A DNA stretch of 5,185 nt. Origin: a bacterium. GTDB taxonomy: Bacteria; Desulfobacterota; DSWW01. The position numbers and the translations under genes were made by a program. The notes below the pieces were generated by a model. That model had not been told where the DNA came from. It was given only the letters and a program-made list of their open reading frames with translations, and searched no databases. This document shows, piece after piece, positions 1 to 5,185 of the stretch. The stretch covers positions 1 to 5,185 of the forward strand of contig JAUWSZ010000251.1 of assembly GCA_030609865.1 (NCBI GenBank), in the 5' to 3' direction. Each line of letters opens with the position of its first letter. The first letter of the stretch is position 1.

Positions 1-201
1 AGGCCTCGCCCCCCCCACAGAAGGAAGGTACGTACATGGGCCTTTTCCCATTGCACCTGATGGATAACCATGCTAAGTTCTGAACGTGATCTTCCGATTG
101 CAGGCCGTCATGCAGCGAATGGATCAGACGGCGATGCCCGACGGGCGACGGCGTGGGAAGGGCTCAACATCTAGGTCTACCCGCATTCAAGGAGGAGAGG
201 C
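1..201. other. Leader region upstream of hflK, no supported gene
   Basis: All three forward frames are closed early, with stops at 58-60, 65-67 and 81-83, so no gene enters from the left on the + strand. The region opens with a run of eight C (9-16) and has an 8-bp palindrome, GTACGTAC, at 28-35. A 15-codon ORF at 36-83 follows a purine-rich AGGAAGG, and a 31-codon ORF runs from an ATG at 110 to a stop at 203-205, overlapping the hflK start; neither looks like a protein. GACGGCG occurs twice (127-133 and 147-153) around a short palindrome at 136-146. A promoter for hflKC probably lies here or upstream, but no convincing -35/-10 pair stands out; the best sigma-70-like match is TTGCAC at 51-56 with TAAGTT at 74-79, which is weak. 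Confidence 0.5.
189..197 (+). promoter_or_regulatory. Shine-Dalgarno of hflK
   Basis: AAGGAGGAG lies just upstream of the ATG at 202, with AGGAGG ending 6 bases before it. An in-frame TAG at 172-174 closes the frame upstream and no other start codon lies between, so this site fixes the hflK start. Confidence 0.85.
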
Positions 202-1242
202 ATGAGTTGGGATAACAAACAGGGTCCATGGGGGAAGGAGAACCGCCCCCCGGAGATCGACGAACTGCTGGAGAAGGTTCAGGAAAAAATCCGCAACTTC
301 TTCGGCGGCAAGCGTTTTCCTGCCATCGGCCTTCTCGTGGTCCTGGTGGTCCTTCTATGGCTTGCCACCGGAATCTACCAGGTCAACCAGGACCAGGTAG
401 GGGTCGTGCAGAGATTCGGGCAGTACAGCCGCACGGTCGGTCCGGGGCTGCAGTGGAAGCTCCCCTCCGGGCTCGAAAAGGTGACCAAGGTTGCCAGCCA
501 GCGCATCTACCAGGAAGAATTCGGGCTTCGAACCCTCCGGGCGGGCGTTCGCACGGAGTACGCACCCGGGAGCCAGTACGAGCGCGAGTCGCTGATGCTC
601 ACCGGGGACCTGAACTGTGTGCTGGTCCCGTGGGTGGTCCGCTACCGGATCGGGGACCCCTACAAGTTTCTGTTCAAGGTAAGGAACGTACGGGAAACCC
701 TGCGGAGTCTGTCAGAGGCGACCATGCGGACCGTCGTGGGGGACCGCAGCCTGGACGAGGTCCTGAACAAGCGGGAAATGGTTGCTTCCCTGACCCAGGA
801 GGCACTGCAGGAGGCCCTGGACGGTGCGGAGAGCGGCCTGTTTATCACAACCATCGAGCTCGGGAAAACCAATGTTCCCGAGCCTGTTCAACCTTCGTTC
901 AATGAAGTCAATGCGGCCATTCAGGAAAAGGAGAAGCTCATCTACCAGGCCCAGGGCGACTACAACAAGATCATTCCCGAGGCAAGGGGCAAGGCGGAGA
1001 AGAGGATCCAGGGGGCGGAGGGGTACGCCGTGGATCGGGTGAAGAGGGCGCAGGGAGACGTGGCCCGTTTTCTCGACCTGTACGAGGAATACTCCAAGGC
1101 CAAGGAGGTGACCCGAAGGCGGCTCTATCTTGAAGCGATCGATGAGATGCTCCCCCGTCTGGGCAAGAAGTACGTCATCGACGCCGACCAGAAAGGGCTT
1201 CTTCCACTGTTGAACCTCGGGGAAAGGGGGGACAAGCCATGA
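202..1242 (+). CDS. hflK: HflK, SPFH-domain subunit of the FtsH-modulating HflKC complex
   Basis: HflK is a single-pass inner-membrane protein that assembles with HflC into a cage around the AAA protease FtsH and limits its access to membrane substrates. Residues 1-36 match the HflK N-terminal segment: MSW start, a PWG, then PPEIDELL..K.QEKI and FFGG. Residues about 40-59 form one hydrophobic membrane helix, followed by the SPFH/band 7 domain (about 60-235). Family signatures include FG at 72-73, MLTGDLN at 132-138, and VPEPVQPSFNEVN at 225-237. Residues about 238-310 are the charged, Ala-rich coiled coil with ARGKAEK and AEGYA. The 346 residues are shorter than E. coli HflK (about 419), mostly through a shorter Pro/Gly-rich N-terminus and tail. 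The gene overlaps hflC by four bases, which supports the assignment. The general family call is very secure; the exact partner protease is inferred from homology. Confidence 0.95.
   Translation: MSWDNKQGPWGKENRPPEIDELLEKVQEKIRNFFGGKRFPAIGLLVVLVVLLWLATGIYQVNQDQVGVVQRFGQYSRTVGPGLQWKLPSGLEKVTKVASQRIYQEEFGLRTLRAGVRTEYAPGSQYERESLMLTGDLNCVLVPWVVRYRIGDPYKFLFKVRNVRETLRSLSEATMRTVVGDRSLDEVLNKREMVASLTQEALQEALDGAESGLFITTIELGKTNVPEPVQPSFNEVNAAIQEKEKLIYQAQGDYNKIIPEARGKAEKRIQGAEGYAVDRVKRAQGDVARFLDLYEEYSKAKEVTRRRLYLEAIDEMLPRLGKKYVIDADQKGLLPLLNLGERGDKP
1224..1231 (+). promoter_or_regulatory. Shine-Dalgarno of hflC inside the hflK end
   Basis: AAGGGGGG within the last codons of hflK sits 7 bases before the hflC ATG at 1239. 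With the ATGA stop/start overlap it points to translational coupling of the two subunits. Confidence 0.6.
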
Positions 1243-2171
1243 AATTCTCAATCCCGATCGGCATCCTGATCCTTCTCCTCGTCGTCCTGGGAGGCCGGGG
1301 TTACTACACCGTTAACGAAACCGAACAGGTGGTCATCACCCAGTTCGGCGCCCCTGTCGGGGAAACGATCACAGAGGCCGGCCTGCACTTCAAGTGGCCC
1401 TGGATGAAGGCGAGCTACTTCGCAAAGAACATCCTGGAGTGGGACGGAGACCCCAGCCAGATCCCGACTCTGGACAAGACCTTCATCTGGGTCGATATCT
1501 TCGCAAGGTGGCGGATCGTGGACGCACTCCAGTTTTTTGAGAAGGTGAACAACGAGGTCGCTGCACACGGGCAGCTCGACAGCATACTCAACGCCGCAAC
1601 GCGCAACATGGTCCAATCGCACTACCTGATCGAGTCGGTCCGGAATTCGAACCGAAAGATGGATGTCCTCGCATCTCCGATCGAAGGCAGGGTCAACCCG
1701 CTGGTCGCCGACGTGGAGGTAGGCAGGGCCCAGCTGATGCTCATGGTCCTCGAGCAATCGGCACCCAAGGTGAAGGAACTGGGCATCGAATTGGTGGACG
1801 TACGTATCAAAAGGATCAACTACATAAAAAACGTGCGGAACAAGGTCTTCGAAAGAATGATCGCGGAAAGGCAACAGATCGCGGAGAAATTCCGGTCTGA
1901 AGGACAGGGGGAAAGACAGAAGATCGAGGGCCGGATGGATAGAGAGCTCAAGACTATCCAGGCTGAGGCCTACAGGAAGAGCGAGGAAATCAAGGGTGCG
2001 GCCGACGCTGAGGCCGCCGGGATCTATGCCAATGCGTATGGTCAGGACCCTGAATTCTACTCCCTGGTAAAGACGCTGGATCTTTACAAAAAACTCCCTG
2101 AGAATGAAATCGAGCTGCTCATGACGACGGACAGCGAGTTTTTTCAGTATCTCAAGGGAATACAGCCGTAG
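1239..2171 (+). CDS. hflC: HflC, SPFH-domain partner of HflK
   Basis: HflC is the second subunit of the inner-membrane HflKC complex that modulates FtsH. Residues about 5-24 are a hydrophobic N-terminal membrane anchor, with the bulk of the protein expected in the periplasm by analogy with E. coli HflC. The SPFH domain spans about 25-200 and includes VVITQFG (31-37), PGLHFKWP-like EAGLHFKWPW (46-55), and FARWRIVDALQFF (88-100). The HflC hallmark follows: DVRIKRINY (187-195), then a coiled coil beginning RMIAERQQIAEKFRSEGQGE (206-225) and continuing through DAEAAGIYANAY (256-267). The C-terminal DSEFFQYLK (298-306) corresponds to the DSDFFRYMK end of E. coli HflC. At 310 residues it is close to the usual family length (about 290-335). 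It overlaps the stop of hflK by ATGA. No internal damage is visible. Confidence 0.95.
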   Translation: MKFSIPIGILILLLVVLGGRGYYTVNETEQVVITQFGAPVGETITEAGLHFKWPWMKASYFAKNILEWDGDPSQIPTLDKTFIWVDIFARWRIVDALQFFEKVNNEVAAHGQLDSILNAATRNMVQSHYLIESVRNSNRKMDVLASPIEGRVNPLVADVEVGRAQLMLMVLEQSAPKVKELGIELVDVRIKRINYIKNVRNKVFERMIAERQQIAEKFRSEGQGERQKIEGRMDRELKTIQAEAYRKSEEIKGAADAEAAGIYANAYGQDPEFYSLVKTLDLYKKLPENEIELLMTTDSEFFQYLKGIQP

Positions 2172-2187
2172 GGGCGTTTCGCCGGAA

Positions 2188-2304
2188 CGGGCTGTTGCCC
2201 AAATAGGACAGCCACCGATCTGACGTCCCCCATTTCCGCAAGCAACAGAGATCGGTGGCTGTCCCCGATCTCCCCAATCTCCGAGGGATTCGGGCAACAG
2301 CCTG
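2188..2304. repeat. Nested inverted repeat between hflC and the next gene
   Basis: An inner pair of arms is a perfect 16-bp inverted repeat, GGACAGCCACCGATCT (2206-2221) against 2249-2264, with a 27-nt loop. An outer pair, CGGGCTGTTGCCC (2188-2200) against 2292-2304, pairs over 13 bp with one G-T. The left and right spacers between outer and inner arms are 5 and 27 nt, so the structure is asymmetric. It fills most of the 187-bp gap between genes. It resembles a REP/MITE-like palindromic element. It could also slow transcription after hflC, but no T-tract follows either stem, so it is not a standard intrinsic terminator. Confidence 0.85.
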
Positions 2305-2344
2305 GGAAGATCTCCCCCGGGCAGTCTCACGGAACGGCGGCGCA

Positions 2345-2350
2345 GGAAGG
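2345..2350 (+). promoter_or_regulatory. Shine-Dalgarno of the pRiA4b-like gene
   Basis: GGAAGG lies 8 bases before the ATG at 2359. The frame is open back to a TGA at 2221-2223, but that stretch has no in-frame ATG, GTG or TTG, so this site and the 2359 ATG define the start. Confidence 0.65.
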
Positions 2351-2358
2351 GCCCATCG

Positions 2359-3399
2359 ATGGCACGAAGGAAGAAAGAACCGGAGAAGACCCTCGTATTC
2401 AGGATCACCCCGGAGGGAAGGCCGAGGATCTGGAGGACCGTGGAGCTCACGAAGAAGCATACCCTCCACCAATTGCATACGGTCCTGCAGAAGAGCTTCG
2501 AGCTGAAAGGCAAACATCTTTACGCCTTCTACTTGAGCGGGAAGGAGTGGGACACCGAAACAGAGTACGGCGGCCCCTCAGCAGGGTCTTCCCGGAAGGC
2601 GAACAAGGCAGAGCTGGGAAAGCTCCCCCTGGAGAGGGGGAGATCCTTCTTGTGTGTGTGCAACTTCGAGAGAGAGCAGCGTTTCTCGGTCGAGTGGAAA
2701 GAAGAACGGGAAGCTGGCCCGAAGCTTTCCTGTCCGCTCGTTCTCGAAGGAGAGGGGGAGTTGCCGCCTCCCAAGGCCCCCCTGTTGGACTCGCTCGCCG
2801 CCCCGATGAAGTCCCTGGTTCAGAAGCTTAGGTCGACCCTGGTCACCTGGCTCTCGACCCGCTCGAAGCCTCGTGGCCCAAAAGCCCTCCAGACGGCCCT
2901 AGACCTCGTCGCCGGGATTCGAAAACAGCTGGAAGCCGGCGACCGGGAAGCCTGGCGCCTGATGGAGGAGGCCACGGACTTCCTGCTCGTCGACTGGTTG
3001 CTCTCCCTTCCCGCAGACCTCGCCAGAAGGAACATGACGGAAGAGGCCTTCGGCATCTGTGAAACCTTCTCCCCATACTCCGACGAAATCTACTTCCTGT
3101 GTGAAAAGGCCTTGCTGTTGGCTCACGTGGGCAGGAGGGAGAAGGCGCTGCAACAGATTCGGGCAAACCTCACCAAGTTCCAGGATGACCCGCGGGTCGT
3201 GGCGAAGTCAGCCGAGGCATTCTGGAAGCTGGAAGAGGTCGGTCACGCGGAGAGGTTCTTCCGCAAGGCCCTGGATCTCGCGGCCGATGACCTGAACGAA
3301 AGGGAGAAAATACTGGAAAAGCTGTTGGCCATGTTGGAGGAACACGAGCGAAGCGAAGAGGCCATCGAGCTCGTCCAGTCTGAAATGGATCGGGGCTAG
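2359..3399 (+). CDS. Unassigned protein: pRiA4b ORF-3-like domain plus TPR-like helices
   Basis: Function is not known. Residues about 10-138 resemble the plasmid pRiA4b ORF-3 / IS1096 TnpR-passenger-like fold (Pfam PRiA4_ORF3). Matching features are a first strand LVFRITPEGRPRIWRTVEL (12-30), TLHQLHTVLQ (35-44), KHLYAFYLSG (52-61), an EY at 69-70, and the closing GEGELPP (131-137), where the family usually ends Y-P-x-x-x-x-G-x-G-x-x-P-P. The usual Y-D-F-G-D-x-W segment is degenerate here (CVCNFEREQRF, 99-109). Residues about 140-220 are a helical linker. Residues about 244-345 form amphipathic helix pairs spaced like two to three TPR units, for example EKALLLAHVGRREKALQQI (249-267) and AERFFRKALDL (297-307). 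There is no signal peptide or membrane helix, so a cytoplasmic location is expected. No transposase, recombinase or plasmid gene is nearby, so the family name says nothing about mobility here. The gene is complete and its base composition matches its neighbours. The domain call is by eye; the TPR call is weaker. Confidence 0.75.
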   Translation: MARRKKEPEKTLVFRITPEGRPRIWRTVELTKKHTLHQLHTVLQKSFELKGKHLYAFYLSGKEWDTETEYGGPSAGSSRKANKAELGKLPLERGRSFLCVCNFEREQRFSVEWKEEREAGPKLSCPLVLEGEGELPPPKAPLLDSLAAPMKSLVQKLRSTLVTWLSTRSKPRGPKALQTALDLVAGIRKQLEAGDREAWRLMEEATDFLLVDWLLSLPADLARRNMTEEAFGICETFSPYSDEIYFLCEKALLLAHVGRREKALQQIRANLTKFQDDPRVVAKSAEAFWKLEEVGHAERFFRKALDLAADDLNEREKILEKLLAMLEEHERSEEAIELVQSEMDRG

Positions 3400-3451
3400 T
3401 GAGTCGGCCTGGCAACACTGCGATGTCTAAAGAGAGTCTCGCGCTACTGTC

Positions 3452-3545
3452 CTGTCCCGGATTCCGTCTCCGATTTGCTTGGGCTCCGTCTCTCCCTCCC
3501 CCTACAAAGTCGCCCGGCACAAATCTCCGACGGAATCCAGGACAG
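3452..3545. repeat. Imperfect 26-bp inverted repeat upstream of purF
   Basis: Arms at 3452-3477 and 3520-3545 pair at 22 of 26 positions around a 42-nt loop. The mismatches are at 3458/3539 and at three adjacent positions, 3469-3471 against 3526-3528. The core GGATTCCGTC (3459-3468) pairs perfectly. The outer ends are CTGTCC and GGACAG, the same hexamer that ends the inner arms of the element at 2206-2264, but with opposite polarity. No T-run follows, so it is not a classic terminator. It could be a decayed REP/MITE-like insertion or a transcript structure between the two genes. Confidence 0.7.
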
Positions 3546-3621
3546 CCCCGCACAACTCAAGCTCTGCCAAGGAGACATAGCGATAGTTTCTTGTCGACCC
3601 ACTATTGAACGCCTTTTCTCC

Positions 3622-3627
3622 AGGGGG
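3622..3627 (+). promoter_or_regulatory. Shine-Dalgarno that fixes the TTG start of purF
   Basis: AGGGGG ends 8 bases before TTG at 3636. A TGA at 3606-3608 closes this frame, and no ATG or GTG lies between it and 3636. The first in-frame ATG comes only at codon 54, past the catalytic cysteine. Confidence 0.75.
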
Positions 3628-3635
3628 TTATAGAT

Positions 3636-5078
3636 TTGGCTGAAGTAAAAGAGGCGTGTGGGCTGTTTGGTGCGTTCGGGGCCCCTGAGGCAGCCTACGA
3701 GGTCTATTGTGGGCTCTATGCGCTTCAACATCGCGGCCAGGAAAGTGCCGGCATCGTGGTCAGCGACGGCAAGAACATCGTCTCCCAAAAGGGCATGGGA
3801 CTCGTATCAAACGTCTTCACCCCGGAGTTCCTCAAATCGCTGAAGGGGGATATCGCGATCGGCCACGTCCGATACTCGACGACAGGGGGCTCGACGGCGC
3901 AGAACATTCAGCCCCTCGTCGTGCGCTATCAGAAGGGGCTGCTCGCCATCTCCCACAACGGGAACATCGTCAACGCCAAGGCCCTGAGAAGATCCCACGA
4001 GAAGAGTGGCTCCATCTACCAGACGGGAACCGACTCGGAGGTCCTGGCCCATCTGCTCGCCCGGCCGTCCCATCAGAAAATGCGGGATCCCCTCTCCCAC
4101 TGTCTGTATCACCTGAGAGGGTCGTTCTCCTTCCTGCTCCTGGAGAAGGATCGGATCGTCGGGGTCCGGGATCCCCACGGGTTCCGGCCGCTCGTCCTGG
4201 CAAAGAGGGGCAAGGCCTATTTCCTCGCCTCGGAGACCTGTGCCTTTGACCTCATACGGGCAGAATACATCCGTTCACTCGAACCGGGCGAGATCGTCAC
4301 CCTCACGAAGGCAGGGCCCCGGTCCGACTTCATCGAAGGCCCTCCGCCGCTTCGACACGCCCATTGTATCTTTGAACTGATCTACTTCGCCCGCCCGGAC
4401 AGCATCGTGTTCGACCAGACGGTCCACAACGTCCGCGTTCAGTTCGGGGCGGCCCTGGCCAAGGCAAACCCGGTCGATGCGGATCACGTCATCTCGGTTC
4501 CGGACTCGGGGATCTCACCCGCGATCGGATACGCCAACGCTTCGGGCATCCCTTACGAGCGGGGCTACATACGAAACCATTACGTGGGAAGGACCTTTAT
4601 CGAGCCGCAGAAGACAGGGAGGGTCGAAGGCGTCCGATTCAAGCTGAATGTGGTAAAGGATGTCGTCGAGGGCAAACGGCTCGTGGTCGTGGACGACTCG
4701 ATCATACGGGGCACAACCTCCAAGTCCCGGGTCAGGGCCCTTCGAGAGGCCGGGGCCAGGGAAATCCACCTGCGCATCACTTCTCCTCCTTGCCGCTATC
4801 CCTGTTACTACGGAATCGACTTCCCTGATCCGAGGGAACTCATCGCTTCCAAGAGGTCTGTCGAACAGATCCGGCAGTATCTCGGGGTCGAAAGCCTTGC
4901 ATACCTCGAGCCGGAGACAATGCTCTCCTGTACCCTCCACCCTGCGAAGGACTACTGCACGGCCTGCTTCACGGGCGACTACCCCGTGCCCGTGAGGATG
5001 CCGCGAGGGAAGATGGACCTGGAAGAAGAAGACACGTCTATCGCCTCCGAGCGGGGAAGAAGAAGCAAGCGCGGCTAA
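3636..5078 (+). CDS. purF: Amidophosphoribosyltransferase (glutamine PRPP amidotransferase), Fe-S type
   Basis: PurF transfers ammonia from glutamine to PRPP, giving 5-phosphoribosylamine, the first committed step of de novo purine synthesis in the cytoplasm. The N-terminal Ntn glutaminase domain (about 8-235) has the nucleophile C8 in CGLFGAFG, then QHRGQESAG (31-39), HVRYSTTG (77-84), SHNGN (106-110) and GTDSE (131-135). The phosphoribosyltransferase domain has VPDSG (288-292) and the PRPP loop VVVDDSIIRGTT (350-361). The seven residues before C8 (MAEVKEA) are a short propeptide to be removed so that Cys becomes the N-terminus. C244, C390, C441 and C444 match the four 4Fe-4S ligands of the B. 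subtilis-type enzyme. The start is TTG; in-frame TGA at 3606-3608 and the absence of an earlier ATG/GTG make it the only workable start. Length (480) is normal; the last 25 or so residues are a charged tail. Confidence 0.97.
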   Translation: MAEVKEACGLFGAFGAPEAAYEVYCGLYALQHRGQESAGIVVSDGKNIVSQKGMGLVSNVFTPEFLKSLKGDIAIGHVRYSTTGGSTAQNIQPLVVRYQKGLLAISHNGNIVNAKALRRSHEKSGSIYQTGTDSEVLAHLLARPSHQKMRDPLSHCLYHLRGSFSFLLLEKDRIVGVRDPHGFRPLVLAKRGKAYFLASETCAFDLIRAEYIRSLEPGEIVTLTKAGPRSDFIEGPPPLRHAHCIFELIYFARPDSIVFDQTVHNVRVQFGAALAKANPVDADHVISVPDSGISPAIGYANASGIPYERGYIRNHYVGRTFIEPQKTGRVEGVRFKLNVVKDVVEGKRLVVVDDSIIRGTTSKSRVRALREAGAREIHLRITSPPCRYPCYYGIDFPDPRELIASKRSVEQIRQYLGVESLAYLEPETMLSCTLHPAKDYCTACFTGDYPVPVRMPRGKMDLEEEDTSIASERGRRSKRG

Positions 5079-5086
5079 CGGCTTGC
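5065..5086 (+). terminator. Weak stem-loop spanning the purF stop
   Basis: GCAAGC (5065-5070) and GCTTGC (5081-5086) form a 6-bp stem with a 10-nt loop that contains the purF TAA (5076-5078). A C-rich run follows in place of a T-tract, so it is at best a poor intrinsic terminator. Confidence 0.2.
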
Positions 5087-5110
5087 GCCCCCCACGCATC
5101 CCCTCCCCTG

Positions 5111-5131
5111 CTATTAGCTATTAGCTGTTAG
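5111..5131. repeat. Three tandem copies of a 7-bp unit (CTATTAG)
   Basis: CTATTAG occurs at 5111-5117 and 5118-5124, followed by the variant CTGTTAG at 5125-5131. It is an AT-rich island in otherwise C-rich spacer, 32 bases after purF ends. Such short heptamer arrays are often length-variable intergenic repeats; no function can be read from it. Confidence 0.8.
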
Positions 5132-5164
5132 CCCACCTCTCTCCCTCCGGGCGCGCATCCTGTA

Positions 5165-5173
5165 GGAAGGAGG
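5165..5173 (+). promoter_or_regulatory. Possible ribosome binding site of a gene starting at or past the edge
   Basis: GGAAGGAGG lies 12 bases from the window end. The ATG at 5175-5177 is only 1 base away from it and the GTG at 5178-5180 is 4 bases away, both too close for a typical start, so the true start may be beyond the window. Confidence 0.3.
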
Positions 5174-5185
5174 AATGGTGGGGAG

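Noticed and set aside
37..55. Possible sigma-54 promoter (TGG...TTGCA)
   Set aside because: The GG and GC elements are about 14 bases apart where about 12 is required, and the spacer is 8 where 5 is expected.
110..205. 31-codon ORF ending in an ATGA overlap with hflK
   Set aside because: No Shine-Dalgarno precedes its ATG, its composition is Arg/Gly/Ser-rich without pattern, and hflK has its own strong ribosome site.
1248..2513. Long minus-strand ORF of 421 codons opposite hflC
   Set aside because: It is a shadow of hflC codon bias; the + strand protein has clear family motifs and the minus-strand translation has none.
2359..3399. Reading the pRiA4b ORF-3-like gene as a mobile-element or plasmid gene
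   Set aside because: The family name comes from where members were first seen; there is no transposase, terminal repeat pair of an insertion sequence, or plasmid function in the window.
3399..3608. 69-codon ORF starting with GTG overlapping the stop of the pRiA4b-like gene
   Set aside because: It runs through both arms of the inverted repeat at 3452-3545, has no clear Shine-Dalgarno and a low-complexity Pro/Arg/Ser composition; likely chance.
3605..3634. Sigma-70-like TTGAAC / TATAGA upstream of purF
   Set aside because: Transcription would start inside the coding region, past the Shine-Dalgarno at 3622-3627, so it does not fit this start.
1..5185. CRISPR array, tRNA, rRNA or riboswitch
   Set aside because: No regularly spaced direct repeats, no tRNA-like cloverleaf and no rRNA or purine-riboswitch core were seen by eye, including in the purF upstream region.

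Overview
The window carries four complete genes, all on the + strand, in moderately high-GC DNA. In order they are hflK, hflC, an unassigned gene with an N-terminal plasmid pRiA4b ORF-3-like domain, and purF. A proteobacterial-type HflK/HflC pair beside an iron-sulfur, propeptide-bearing PurF suggests a free-living Gram-negative bacterium. From memory of these sequence styles, a Desulfobacterota (former Deltaproteobacteria) lineage fits best, but this is inference and not shown by the sequence alone.

Layout: bases 1-201 are a non-coding leader ending in a strong Shine-Dalgarno for hflK. hflK (202-1242) and hflC (1239-2171) overlap by ATGA and form a translationally coupled pair. Their products are the SPFH-family inner-membrane partners that build a cage around the FtsH protease; ftsH itself is not in the window. 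Bases 2172-2358 hold a nested inverted repeat (13-bp outer and 16-bp inner arms). The gene at 2359-3399 encodes a 346-residue protein with a pRiA4b ORF-3/IS1096 TnpR-passenger-like N-terminus and a helical, TPR-like C-terminus; its function is unknown. Bases 3400-3635 contain a second, imperfect 26-bp inverted repeat. purF (3636-5078) starts with TTG and encodes amidophosphoribosyltransferase, the first committed step of purine synthesis. Bases 5079-5185 contain three tandem copies of a 7-bp unit and end at a strong Shine-Dalgarno-like purine run that may serve a gene beyond the edge.

Apart from hflK-hflC, nothing shows that the genes work together. The two palindrome-bearing spacers suggest three separate units: hflKC, the pRiA4b-like gene, and purF. 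I see no convincing new multi-gene system. The points most worth a second look are the two intergenic palindromic elements, the domain fusion in the unassigned gene, and the purF start and propeptide.
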